Shown here in pieces: positions 8,895-17,148 of a stretch of 64,000 nucleotides of DNA. The DNA comes from Halorhabdus sp. BNX81 (GTDB taxonomy: Archaea; Halobacteriota; Halobacteria; Halobacteriales; Haloarculaceae). The DNA lies in assembly GCF_029229925.1 (NCBI RefSeq), contig NZ_CP107254.1, forward strand, positions 1,178,001 to 1,242,000. The letters are read 5' to 3'. A model generated the notes under the pieces. The model made no database searches. It worked only from the letters and a program-made list of their open reading frames with translations, and was not told the origin of the DNA. How positions within the stretch are numbered: the stretch's first letter is position 1; each line of letters starts with the position of its first letter. The position numbers were made by a program, and so were the translations under genes.

Positions 8895-9005
8895 TCCTCG
8901 TGAACGAAGTGAACGAGGGCTCGGAAGACGAGCAAAGCGAGTCTTCCGGCGGATTCGAACCGCGAGGACTCGCATCCGCTCGTCCTCTGGATACGAACCG
9001 CCTTG

Positions 9006-9051
9006 GGATATCTCTCGCTCACGTCCGTTCGCGAGACGATAGTCCCGGGCG
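9006..9051. repeat. 46-bp direct repeat, copy 2
   Basis: Second copy of the 8849-8894 sequence with one difference. Here the shared end runs on into a 30-bp duplicate of the tRNA-Gln 3' end (9039-9068), so the two repeat families are joined at AGTCCCGGGCG. Confidence 0.9.
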
Positions 9052-9068
9052 GATTCGAACCGCCGTCA
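9039..9068 (-). repeat. partial duplicate of the tRNA-Gln 3' end (att-like)
   Basis: Thirty bases identical to 9150-9179, which cover the acceptor 3' strand and the T arm of the tRNA gene. The copy stops at the variable region, so it is not a functional tRNA. A shorter related T-arm piece (GGCGGATTCGAACCGC) lies at 8948-8963. Integrases often leave such duplicates at tRNA 3' ends. Confidence 0.85.
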
Positions 9069-9118
9069 CTCCACTCGCTATCGCTCGTTTCGTTCCCAGC
9101 TTCGAATCCGCTGGACGT

Positions 9119-9150
9119 ATTTGCCGCTCGCGAACTTGCTCGCGGCAAAA
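9119..9150 (-). terminator. hairpin after tRNA-Gln
   Basis: Directly after the tRNA 3' end on the minus strand comes TTTT. An inverted repeat TTTGCCGC (9120-9127) and GCGGCAAA (9142-9149) then gives an 8-bp stem. The T run and stem could end transcription of the tRNA. Confidence 0.45.
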
Positions 9151-9223
9151 TAGTCCCGGGCGGATTCGAACCGCCGTCAGAGGCTCCAAAGGCCTCTATG
9201 ATTGGCCACTACACCACGGGACT
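9151..9223 (-). tRNA. tRNA-Gln (anticodon UUG)
   Basis: Seventy-three nt including an A discriminator; CCA is not encoded. The acceptor stem AGTCCCG/CGGGACT pairs fully. The anticodon stem GAGGC/GCCTC encloses the 7-nt loop CTTTGGA with anticodon TTG. The T arm has GGTTCGAATCC and the D arm GTGTAGTGGCCAATCAT. No intron is seen. The 3' half is duplicated just downstream, which marks this gene as a past integration target. Confidence 0.93.
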
Positions 9224-9301
9224 GCAACCGAACCTTAACGATGAGTCTTTAATAGCGTTATCCTTGCGACCAGCCAAGACAGATCCACCTTGCTGGAGCG
9301 C

Positions 9302-9733
9302 TCAGTCAGACGCTTCAACTTCGACATCGAGTCGACCACACACGTCCCCGTCGGCGTCGAAGCAGTCCGGACACTTCTCCGGTCGGTCGATGATTGTATC
9401 CAGTCGCTCGGCAACCGTCTCGTCGATGACACTTTCGAGTTGTTTCGCTTCGGTGCGGAACTCCGCCACGTCGAGAACTTCCACCAGGAAGCGCTCGATG
9501 ATGCAGTACGTCTGGAGCGCATCCCGCGCACGGGCGATCCCGTCGTCAGTGAGCGTCACGCCGGTATATTTCTCGTGTTCGAGCAGATCGCGCTCTTCGA
9601 GTTTACCGACCATCTCGTTAGCGCTGGCTGGACTCACGCCGAGGCGCTCGGCGATCTGACCGGTCGGTGCTGGGCCGTTTTCCTGCTGTTGGACCAGATA
9701 GATCGCCTTGAGATACTGTTCGGCTGTGTTCAT
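9302..9733 (-). CDS. DtxR/MntR-family metal-dependent transcriptional regulator
   Basis: A 143-residue regulator with an N-terminal winged helix (EQYLKAIYLVQQQENGPAPT, then GQIAERLGVSPASANEMVG) and a metal-binding dimerisation domain (CIIERFLVEVLDV). It normally represses iron or manganese uptake genes when metal is bound. The tail has CPDCFDADGDVCG, a Cys cluster that may help sense metal. It overlaps the ferritin-like gene by 4 nt, so the two are co-translated, which supports an iron role. Confidence 0.9.
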   Translation of the reverse strand: MNTAEQYLKAIYLVQQQENGPAPTGQIAERLGVSPASANEMVGKLEERDLLEHEKYTGVTLTDDGIARARDALQTYCIIERFLVEVLDVAEFRTEAKQLESVIDETVAERLDTIIDRPEKCPDCFDADGDVCGRLDVEVEASD

Positions 9734-10209
9734 CGCTGGGCCTCCATGAGATCAGTGACCGTCTCGACGCCACGCGCCTCTGCCTCCCGTAGCGTTTCCA
9801 GGACAGAAACGAGTTCCTCGTGATCCACTCCGTAGTCGGTGTCACTCGTTTCCAGCGCCCCGAGCAGATCGTCGAAGAATTTGTAGGCCGTCTCGGCGTT
9901 ACAGAGCTGATCGTAGAGGATATCGTCGAAGTTCTGATCGGCCTGGTACTGGGCCTCGACGAGTGGCTCGATGTCTTCGTAGTCGACGCTATCAGCGTCC
10001 AGATCGGCGATCAGCGTCTCCAGACGAGCCCGGTGCTGATTTGCCTGCGTCACGGCGGTTTCTAGCAGCGTTTCCAGCTCCGCACCGATCGCCTCACTCG
10101 ATTCGAGATGCTTGGTCGATCGCGCTTCGATAACCTCCTGAAGGACGACCCCTATCTGGAGGAGCCGGGCGAGTTGGTGATCCGAGCCGATCGGCTCTCG
10201 AAGACTCAC
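9730..10209 (-). CDS. ferritin-like helical protein linked to the DtxR regulator
   Basis: A helical protein of 159 residues. It begins SLREPIGSDHQLARLLQIG and contains Glu/His-bearing helices (EVIEARSTKHLESSEAIGAE, NQHRARLETL, EAQYQADQNFDDILYD), as in rubrerythrin/ferritin-like four-helix bundles. A diiron site or iron storage role is inferred, not proven. I chose GTG 10209 because homolog-like sequence starts there and a purine-rich GGGGGGAG precedes it. TTG 10233 is an alternative. It lies upstream of and overlaps the DtxR-family gene. Confidence 0.72.
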   Translation of the reverse strand: MSLREPIGSDHQLARLLQIGVVLQEVIEARSTKHLESSEAIGAELETLLETAVTQANQHRARLETLIADLDADSVDYEDIEPLVEAQYQADQNFDDILYDQLCNAETAYKFFDDLLGALETSDTDYGVDHEELVSVLETLREAEARGVETVTDLMEAQR

Positions 10210-10241
10210 CGTCTCTCCCCCCGTGGCGAACAACCGTTCAT
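10206..10241 (-). other. possible 11-codon upstream ORF coupled to the ferritin-like gene
   Basis: ATG at 10241 opens MNGCSPRGERR and its TGA overlaps the GTG start of the next gene. The box GGTTTAAGG (minus strand, 10265-10273) is centred 28 nt upstream, so a leaderless mRNA would begin at this ATG. Whether it is translated is unknown. Confidence 0.35.
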
Positions 10242-10273
10242 AGTGATTCTTCCGGGAGGCGTCCCCTTAAACC

Positions 10274-10539
10274 CGTTCCTGCGGGAAACGACCGACGTCC
10301 TCGAAAAGAGTCCGTGCCCACTCTCCCACAGTCCCAGGTAGCGTGGCCGGACAGAATCTATGCGTACCGAATTTTCATTGCAGTGATCGAGGCGTGACGA
10401 CTGGGGCTCGGACGGACTGAAGCGATCGCCTGATGGACTGTCTCAGAAAACTCGACTGCGGTTCGTTACGTATTCTCGAACCTGTTCGAGGGTGAGAGAC
10501 GGCCCGGTCGGCGCAGTACGACACGACCGGTGACTCCGT
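10274..10539. other. intergenic region between the iron pair and a chitinase gene
   Basis: About 270 bp with no supported gene, lying upstream of the ferritin-like gene and downstream of the chitinase stop. I see no RNA gene or repeat. Confidence 0.4.
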
Positions 10540-12138
10540 TCACTCGCTTTCGAACTGGTGGAAGATCGCCGAGAACTCGCCGTTCTCATCGTCGCCGAGC
10601 ACCCATGGGGCGATGCTGTACATCCCTTTCTCCTCGGCGTATTCGAGCAGGTTCCGGGCGTCCTGGATCGAGAGCTCGTTGATGTTCGGCGTGACACCGA
10701 CCATTGACCAGACCTCGTCTCTGGTCGTTCCGGGATAGACGTCCCCGCTCAGGAAGTCTACAGTCGATTCCAGCGCCGGCGGGATGTCCGCAAAGCTGCT
10801 GACGAAGTTCATCGTCATCGGCTGGACGTAATCGAGATCGACCCCTTTCTCGGCGGCGTCTTTGACCCAGGTCTTGCCGTGGGAGTGGCCGTGGCTGACG
10901 ATACCGTCCGCGGTACACGAGACGGTGAAGCCAACCGTGAGGTCCGGCCGCTCGTCGTTGAGCATCGCCAGGGCTTCGTTGCGCATCTCGTAGACCGTCC
11001 GATCGCGCTGGTCGGCGTTCTCGTCGTCGATGTCGAGATGGTTGATCCCGAACGTATCCAGGATGGTCGCGTAGGCCTCCTTGAGTTCGGTGGCGTCGCT
11101 CGCGTCGCGTGCGACGACCGGGCTGTGCCAGCCGCCGATCGAGATCCCGACTTCGATGCCCTCGTCTTGCAGTGTCCGGATCGCATCGGCCTGTGCCGAG
11201 AGGGGACTCTCGTCACAGGACCCGGCGTTACAGCCCGACAGCCAGCCGGGATCGATCTCGCCGTCGCGCGTGGCGTCACCCACGAACGAGAGAATGACGC
11301 GGTCGGTATCCGTTTCCAGTGTGTCCTCGACGACATCGTACCACGTGCCCTGGTAGGGTGAGTAGATCCCGCCGTCGATCGGGGACGACATTGTTCCGAC
11401 CGAGATCGTTTTCGTCGTCGAGTCGGTGTTCCCATCCGCGTCCGTGACTGTCAGGGCGACGCTGTATCGCCCCGCCTCGGAGACGGTGTGCTCGGGCGTC
11501 TCCCCCCAGTCCATCGGCTCCCCGTCCAGGGTCCACTCGTAGGTGTCCCAGTTCTCCGATGCGGTCATGTCCATCCGGACGGTCTCGCCCGGATCGAGCC
11601 TCCTCGAGGAAACGCGAAAGCTGGCGTCCGGCATCGGCGTACAGGAACCGACTGCCTCCCACGGCCCCCACTCCGAACTCCCCGGTTCGTCACCCCGGGT
11701 CCACCACTCGGCTTCCCAGAGCGATCCCTCGTAGACGGTCCGATCGCCATCCGTGTAGGTTGCCTCGGCGTCCCATTCGACGACGCCGCGACAGTCGGCC
11801 CCCTTTCCGGCGTCGCTATCGTCGACGTCATCCTCCTCGTCACCGTTGTTTCCACCGCCATCGTCATCCCCAGTATCGCCACCGTCATCGCCGCTGCAGA
11901 CACCGACTTCCGCCCAGGGCCCCCACTCGTCGGCCCCGGGTTCGTCACCCCGAGTCCACCACTCGGCCTCCCAGAGTGATCCGTCGTCGACGACCTGATC
12001 GCCGCTCGTGTAGGTTCCATTTGATTTCCACTCGGCGACACCGTCGCAGTCCGCCGCCGCTGAAACGCCGCTCGCGCCGATGACCGCTGCTCCCAGTGCC
12101 GATGCTTTCCGCAGTACGTCACGTCGTGTGTGTTTCAT
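10540..12138 (-). CDS. secreted GH18 chitinase with two chitin-binding modules and a PKD domain
   Basis: A 532-residue exported enzyme. A Tat signal (KHTRRDVLRKASALGAAVIG) is followed by a chitin-binding CBM5/12 module near residues 33-75, an Asp/Gly-rich linker, a second CBM5/12, a PKD domain and a GH18 barrel of about 270 residues. Barrel motifs are GISIGGWHSP and NHLDIDDENA, the latter carrying the catalytic Glu. The first Asp of the usual DxxDxDxE is replaced, as in the DFDIE-type GH18 subgroup. The ATG at 12138 puts the twin arginines at the N-terminus; an upstream frame to 12318 is rejected. It follows another chitinase gene by 110 nt. Confidence 0.88.
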   Translation of the reverse strand: MKHTRRDVLRKASALGAAVIGASGVSAAADCDGVAEWKSNGTYTSGDQVVDDGSLWEAEWWTRGDEPGADEWGPWAEVGVCSGDDGGDTGDDDGGGNNGDEEDDVDDSDAGKGADCRGVVEWDAEATYTDGDRTVYEGSLWEAEWWTRGDEPGSSEWGPWEAVGSCTPMPDASFRVSSRRLDPGETVRMDMTASENWDTYEWTLDGEPMDWGETPEHTVSEAGRYSVALTVTDADGNTDSTTKTISVGTMSSPIDGGIYSPYQGTWYDVVEDTLETDTDRVILSFVGDATRDGEIDPGWLSGCNAGSCDESPLSAQADAIRTLQDEGIEVGISIGGWHSPVVARDASDATELKEAYATILDTFGINHLDIDDENADQRDRTVYEMRNEALAMLNDERPDLTVGFTVSCTADGIVSHGHSHGKTWVKDAAEKGVDLDYVQPMTMNFVSSFADIPPALESTVDFLSGDVYPGTTRDEVWSMVGVTPNINELSIQDARNLLEYAEEKGMYSIAPWVLGDDENGEFSAIFHQFESE

Positions 12139-12248
12139 TGCTGTGTTCGTATCCGTCGTTCGTCGGGTGATACCCCCACGTCCCGTCGAGAGTCGAGTTC
12201 CATCGCAGTCGCCGGCATGTCCCGGTCGATCGCGGAGCGACAGCCGGA

Positions 12249-14213
12249 CTAGCCGTTGAGGGTATCCCAGAGCGTGGTGATGAGCGTCCCCTCTTTCGTG
12301 TCGCCGCCGATCGCCCACAGCATCGTTCCGCCGTAGGGCGAGCTAGCCAGCCACTGCATCTTTGCCTCGATCGAGCGCTCGGTCGGATGGGAGATCATCA
12401 TGCCTTCGCTCGGATTGTAGCTGTACGAACAGACGGCTTGGTCGTCGAAGTACGTCTCCCAGGCGGCGCTGTCGAGATCGATCGGATTCGACCCGATGCG
12501 ACCGTCGCTGGTCTCACGACCGTCGCCCCCGAGGTCGAAGTACTCCCAGACGCCACTCACGTCGGTCCCCCGCGGATACGACCCGTCGCCGCTCGCGTCG
12601 GCCCCGTCGCCCAGATACTGCTGGAACAACCCGTCGTCGACGCCGTTCCCGAAGTCACCCTCTGGCGGCTGGACGTCGGTCCAGCTACGGCCGTAGAACG
12701 GGACGGCCATGTTGAGTTGTGCCGGTTCCCAGCCCTGTTGTTCGTAGAACGACAGTGCGTAGGAGGCGTTCCACTCCGGGCCCGTCTCCAGTGGGTCGTT
12801 GGGGTTCGCCTTCAACGGGGCGTGGTGGCCGGTCGTCTCGCTGAAGATCCCCCGGTAGTCGAAGGTCATCACGTTGACGAAGTCCAGAAGATCACTGAGG
12901 CGACCGTGTTCGAGACCCCGAACCGTCTCGGGCGCGGGACTCATCGCCGCCGTCAATTCGTACGGTTCCGAGCGGTCCGGATTCGCTTCCGCGGCGGCGT
13001 CGAGCTGATCGCGAACCTCCTCCATGAGGAGTGTGAATCGTTCCTGGTCGCCCGCACGAACCGTGTTCCCCTCCTCGCCGCCACCGCCGGGGAACTCCCA
13101 GTCGACGTCGACGCCGTCAATGTCGTTGTTCTCGACGAGGTCGACGCAATCGCTGGCGAACTGTTCGCGACTTCCCTGGTCGAGTGCGGCGTCAGAGAAG
13201 TGTTCGGAATCTCCCCACCCCCCGATGGAGAGGACGAACGAGACGTCGTCCCGTTCGGCAGCGTAGCCGGCGAATGACTTGCCGCGATCGGGCTGTTGCC
13301 AGTCTTTCTCGGCCGAGAAGACGTTCCGGGCGTAACTGTCCCCCACGAGCGTGACTGACCCGTCCGATTCCGGCCGGGCGAACGCGTACTGGAGATGCGT
13401 GACGCGATCGAAGTCGATGTCGGCCGGGAGGTAGTTCCGGTCGAACTGCGCCCACTGGCGGTAGTATGCGACGACGCGTTGCTCGTCTGTACTGGGACGA
13501 CCCGCGGTGATCGTGATCGAATCCGTGTCGGCGTTTCCAGCGCCGTCGCTCACTGTCAACGTGACCTCGTGTTGCCCCTGGGAAAACGACAGCGTGTGTT
13601 CGACGCCGGAGGCCGTCCCGACTCCCTCGATTTCCCACTCGGAGGAATCGACGTTCCCCGTCGATTCGGACCCGTCGAGTGTCACTTCCTCCCCGACGTC
13701 CGGGAACTGGGTCGAAACGTCGACGACGGCCTCGAGTTCGCTCGATCCGCCGTCCTCGCCGTCACCCGCTTGCACGGCCCGGATTTCCGTCCACGGCCCC
13801 CACTCGTCGGCCCCTGGTTCGTCACCCCGAGTCCACCACTCGGCTTCCCAGACGTATCCCGCGTGGGTAACTCGATCGCCGCTCGTATACGTCCTACTCG
13901 CCTCCCAGGAGGGGTACTCGGAATCCCCCTCTCCAGTGTCTCCGCTGTCGTCGGCACCGTCCCCGTCGTCGCCGGTTCCGTCACTCCCATCGACTGACTC
14001 GATCCGCTCCCAGACGGCAGCGTTTTCGGCCGGTTCACGGCCGCGCGTCCACCACTGGGCTTCCCAGATGTTACCGTTATGGACGACCCGGTCACCCCCC
14101 GAATAGGTGGTTTCCGGTTCCCACTCTGACGGATTCCCTTCTGCCGATGCGACCGAAACGCCGGCGAGGCCGGCCAGTGCCGAAAGCGATCGTAAGTAGT
14201 CACGTCGTTTCAT
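12249..14213 (-). CDS. secreted GH18 chitinase with two chitin-binding modules and a PKD domain
   Basis: A 654-residue exported endochitinase. Order: Tat signal (KRRDYLRSLSALAGLAGVSV), CBM5/12 near residues 27-75, acidic Gly/Asp linker, second CBM5/12, PKD (VGEEVTLDGSESTG, HEVTLTVSDGAGN), and a GH18 barrel of about 390 residues. The barrel has VLSIGGWG and the complete catalytic DGVDVDWEFPG. Later MTFDYRG and the closing GGTMLWAIGGD fit family 18. Surface Trp pairs in WEAEWWTRGDEP bind chitin. ATG 14213 is chosen for the signal peptide. It probably works together with the downstream chitinase, which belongs to a different GH18 subgroup. Confidence 0.92.
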   Translation of the reverse strand: MKRRDYLRSLSALAGLAGVSVASAEGNPSEWEPETTYSGGDRVVHNGNIWEAQWWTRGREPAENAAVWERIESVDGSDGTGDDGDGADDSGDTGEGDSEYPSWEASRTYTSGDRVTHAGYVWEAEWWTRGDEPGADEWGPWTEIRAVQAGDGEDGGSSELEAVVDVSTQFPDVGEEVTLDGSESTGNVDSSEWEIEGVGTASGVEHTLSFSQGQHEVTLTVSDGAGNADTDSITITAGRPSTDEQRVVAYYRQWAQFDRNYLPADIDFDRVTHLQYAFARPESDGSVTLVGDSYARNVFSAEKDWQQPDRGKSFAGYAAERDDVSFVLSIGGWGDSEHFSDAALDQGSREQFASDCVDLVENNDIDGVDVDWEFPGGGGEEGNTVRAGDQERFTLLMEEVRDQLDAAAEANPDRSEPYELTAAMSPAPETVRGLEHGRLSDLLDFVNVMTFDYRGIFSETTGHHAPLKANPNDPLETGPEWNASYALSFYEQQGWEPAQLNMAVPFYGRSWTDVQPPEGDFGNGVDDGLFQQYLGDGADASGDGSYPRGTDVSGVWEYFDLGGDGRETSDGRIGSNPIDLDSAAWETYFDDQAVCSYSYNPSEGMMISHPTERSIEAKMQWLASSPYGGTMLWAIGGDTKEGTLITTLWDTLNG

Positions 14214-14500
14214 GGTTGCCAGCGGTGAGAAGTAACGACTGTACCCGGTCACCGGTAGCGACAATGTATCGGATAGTAGCCCCCCATCCCGCGCTGGCCC
14301 CCGGCGTCGTTCTCCCCGCCGCTATGACAATTGAAAATCCATATTCACTAAACTTTATCGGAATGGTATACGACCTCGGGGTGTGCTAGTTGATAGACGT
14401 CACGCGGCGTCACGATTACAGCACGTGGCTAATAGACAAACCAATGGCCGAATACGACAGGACGGGAGTTCGGTCGGGAATCGTGCGTGGGGCGAAAGAC
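14214..14500. other. intergenic region upstream of the chitinase genes
   Basis: 287 bp without a supported gene. A/T-rich patches at 14330-14370 (including CTAAACTTTATC) may hold promoter or operator sites for the minus-strand chitinases. No clear TATA is found at the usual distance from 14213. Confidence 0.4.
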
Positions 14501-15712
14501 TCAGGAACTGAGCCGGTCGAGGACCAGTTCGTCGAGATCCTCTCGCAACTCGTCGACGGCGACTTCTTCAAGCACCGGGACGAAAAAGCCCTCGACGAGC
14601 ATGTTCGTCGCCGACTCCTCGTCGACGCCGCGGGAGGTCATGTAGAACAGGTCCTCTTGATCGACCTGGCCGACGGTCGCGGAGTGGCTGGCCTCGGTGT
14701 CGTGGTTGTTGATGATGAGCTTCGGGCTGGCGTCGGCCTCGCTGTCGTCACTCAGCATCAGCGTGTTCTCGCGCTGGTAGGAGTTGGTGTCCCACGCGTC
14801 CGTGCCGACGTCTTGGACACCCTCGTAGACCGAGCGTGCCTCATCGTCCAGCACGCCGCGGGTCACGAGGTCGGCCGTCGTGTGCTCGGCCTCGTGCCAG
14901 ACCCGCGAGGCGATGTCGAGGTGCTGGTCCTCGTGACCGAAGAACGCACCCACGATCTGGGACTCGGAGCCGTCGCCGAGCAAGCGCGTCTCGACGTTCG
15001 TCTTGGTCAGTCGCGACCCGATGTTGCCCTCGATCCAGTCGACCGTGGCGTACGTACCGGCGTGGCCACGCTTGACCGAATAGTTGTAGGTCGCCTCGCT
15101 CAGGTTCTGGAGGGAACCGTACTGGACGTGACTGTTCTCGCCGGCGACGACCTCGACGACGCCCGAGTAGTACTGCTCGCCGGGGAGCTCCTCGCCCGTT
15201 TCCTGGCGCTCTAAGATCGTCACGGAGGCCGACTCCTCGGTGATGACGAGCGTGTAATTGAACAGCGATCGGGAGTTCATCCGGGTCCGGATCTTGACGT
15301 CCTCGGCGGCGACGCCCTCGGGGACGTAGACCACCGTCCCGGCACTGAACAGCGCGGTCGACAGCGCAGTCAGGTAGTCCCGCTGGGGATCGACGACGCT
15401 GCCAAAGTGTTCCTCGATCAGGTCGCCGTGCTCTTCGAGGGCCTCGGCCCATGGGAGGACGTCGACGCCCTCGGCCTCGATCCGGTCTTTCTCTTCCTCG
15501 AAGGCGAGCGGGTCGACGAGACTCTCGTAATCGAGCGCATCGAGGTTCGTCCAGTCCCGACCGGGCGTCCGGATGACCGACGGCATGTCGAGGTCCGCAA
15601 GGGCCTCGAAGGCCTCGAGTCGCGTCTCGGTCAGCCACTCGGGTTCGCCCAGCTCGGCGGAGATCTGTTCGACCTGGTCGGCGGTGACAGTGGCGCGTAC
15701 CTGCGTGCTCAT
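14501..15712 (-). CDS. sufD: Fe-S cluster assembly scaffold subunit SufD
   Basis: A 403-residue SufB/SufD-family protein. The beta-helix core is represented by GTVVYVPEGVAAEDVKIRT and SRVWHEAEHTTADLVTRGVL, with the family tail EDLFYMTSRGVDEESATNML and FFVPVLEEV. It assembles with SufB and SufC to build iron-sulfur clusters in the cytoplasm. Its start overlaps the sufB stop by 4 nt. It is the last gene of sufC-sufB-sufD. Confidence 0.93.
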   Translation of the reverse strand: MSTQVRATVTADQVEQISAELGEPEWLTETRLEAFEALADLDMPSVIRTPGRDWTNLDALDYESLVDPLAFEEEKDRIEAEGVDVLPWAEALEEHGDLIEEHFGSVVDPQRDYLTALSTALFSAGTVVYVPEGVAAEDVKIRTRMNSRSLFNYTLVITEESASVTILERQETGEELPGEQYYSGVVEVVAGENSHVQYGSLQNLSEATYNYSVKRGHAGTYATVDWIEGNIGSRLTKTNVETRLLGDGSESQIVGAFFGHEDQHLDIASRVWHEAEHTTADLVTRGVLDDEARSVYEGVQDVGTDAWDTNSYQRENTLMLSDDSEADASPKLIINNHDTEASHSATVGQVDQEDLFYMTSRGVDEESATNMLVEGFFVPVLEEVAVDELREDLDELVLDRLSS

Positions 15713-17136
15713 CCCAGACTCCCCTCCATCTCGAGTTCGATGAGACGGTTGAGTTCGACCGCGTACTCGATGGGCAGTTCCTCCGTGATCGGCTCGATGA
15801 ACCCGGCGACGATCATCTGCTTTGCGTCGTCGTCGTCCAGCCCCCGTGATTGGAGGTAGAAGACGTCCTCGTCGCCGATCTTGCCGACCGTCGCCTCGTG
15901 GGCGACGTCGACCTTGCTCTCCTGGATCTCCATGTACGGCATCGTGTCCGACGTGGACTCGTTGTCGAACATCAGCGCGTCACACTCGACGTTCGTCGAG
16001 GAGTTTTCCGCGCCGTCGGAGATGTGGACGAGGCCGCGGTAGTTAGTGCGGCCGCCGTCCTTGGAGATCGACTTCGACTCGATGGTCGATTTGGTGTCCG
16101 GCGCGTTGTGATAGACTTTCGCCCCGGTGTCGATGTTCTGACCCTCGCCGGCGAAGGCGATCGTGATGTGATTGTCAGTCGCGCCCGGGCCCTTGAGGAT
16201 CGTGGCGGGATACAGCATGGTCGCCTTCGATCCCATCGACCCCGAGATCCACTCCATCGTCCCGTCGGCCTCGACGATGGCGCGTTTGGTGTTGAGGTTG
16301 TAGGTGTTCTTCGACCAGTTCTGGACCGTCGAGTACTGGACGTGGGCACCCTCCTTGACGAATACCTCGACGCCGCCACTGTGGAGGTTGTGACGGGCGT
16401 ACTGGGGTGCAGAACAGCCCTCGATGTAGTGGACTTCCGAGTCTTCCTCGGCGATGATGAGCGTGTGCTCGAACTGGCCCATGCCTTCCGAATTCATCCG
16501 GAAGTACGCCTGGATGGGCATCTGGACGGTGACGCCCTCGGGGATGTAGACGAAGCTGCCGCCCGACCAGACTGCGCCGTGGAGCGCGGCGAACTTGTTG
16601 TCGCTCGGCGGGACGGACTTCGTCATGAAGTATTCCCGGACGAGCTCGGGGTGTTCCTGGACGGCCTTGTCCATGTCCATGAACACGACGCCCTTCTCCT
16701 CCCACTGCTCCTGCATGTTCTGGTAGACGATCTCCGATTCGTACTGGGCACCGACACCCGAGAGGGCCTGTTGCTCGGCCTCCGGGATGCCCAGCTTGTC
16801 GAAGGTGTCCTGGATCTCGTCGGGGAGATCGTCCCACTCATCCGCGCCACCGCGGGTCTCGATGTCCGGGCGGATGTACGGGACGATCTCGTCGACGTTG
16901 ACTTCCGAGAGGTCCGGCTGGCCGGGCCAGTCGGTCGGCATCGGCATCTGCTTGTAGTGCTCTAAGGCACGGAGCCGGCGGTCGAGCATCCACTCGGGCT
17001 CGTCTTTGTCTTCGCTGATCTTTCGGACTGTTTCCTCTGTGAGGCCCACCTCCGCTTCGTAGGCCGACTTCTGCTCTTTCTTGAATTCGAATCGAGCCTC
17101 CGTGTCGGTCGATTCGAGGTCGTTGTCTGAACTCAT
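15709..17136 (-). CDS. sufB: Fe-S cluster assembly scaffold subunit SufB
   Basis: A 475-residue SufB. Recognised by GGSFVYIPEGVTVQMPIQAY, YIEGCSAPQYARHNLHSGGV, KGPGATDNHITIAFAGEGQ, and the tail EDVFYLQSRGLDDDDAKQM. GCSAP carries a conserved Cys. It is the scaffold on which Fe-S clusters form, with SufC ATPase and SufD. No intein is inserted, although suf and polB genes are intein sites in some archaea. It lies 12 nt after sufC and overlaps sufD. Confidence 0.95.
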   Translation of the reverse strand: MSSDNDLESTDTEARFEFKKEQKSAYEAEVGLTEETVRKISEDKDEPEWMLDRRLRALEHYKQMPMPTDWPGQPDLSEVNVDEIVPYIRPDIETRGGADEWDDLPDEIQDTFDKLGIPEAEQQALSGVGAQYESEIVYQNMQEQWEEKGVVFMDMDKAVQEHPELVREYFMTKSVPPSDNKFAALHGAVWSGGSFVYIPEGVTVQMPIQAYFRMNSEGMGQFEHTLIIAEEDSEVHYIEGCSAPQYARHNLHSGGVEVFVKEGAHVQYSTVQNWSKNTYNLNTKRAIVEADGTMEWISGSMGSKATMLYPATILKGPGATDNHITIAFAGEGQNIDTGAKVYHNAPDTKSTIESKSISKDGGRTNYRGLVHISDGAENSSTNVECDALMFDNESTSDTMPYMEIQESKVDVAHEATVGKIGDEDVFYLQSRGLDDDDAKQMIVAGFIEPITEELPIEYAVELNRLIELEMEGSLG

Positions 17137-17148
17137 ACGTTAGTCACC

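Noticed and set aside
9039-9068. A second tRNA-Gln gene.
   Set aside because: Only the 3' acceptor strand and T arm are present; the anticodon and D arms are missing, so it is a fragment.
8849-9179. A CRISPR array.
   Set aside because: Repeats occur only two or three times, differ in length and derive from a tRNA; no spacers or cas genes are seen.
15850-16965. A 371-codon plus-strand frame opposite sufB.
   Set aside because: Antisense of sufB, with composition (Asp, Val, Arg, His) typical of such frames.
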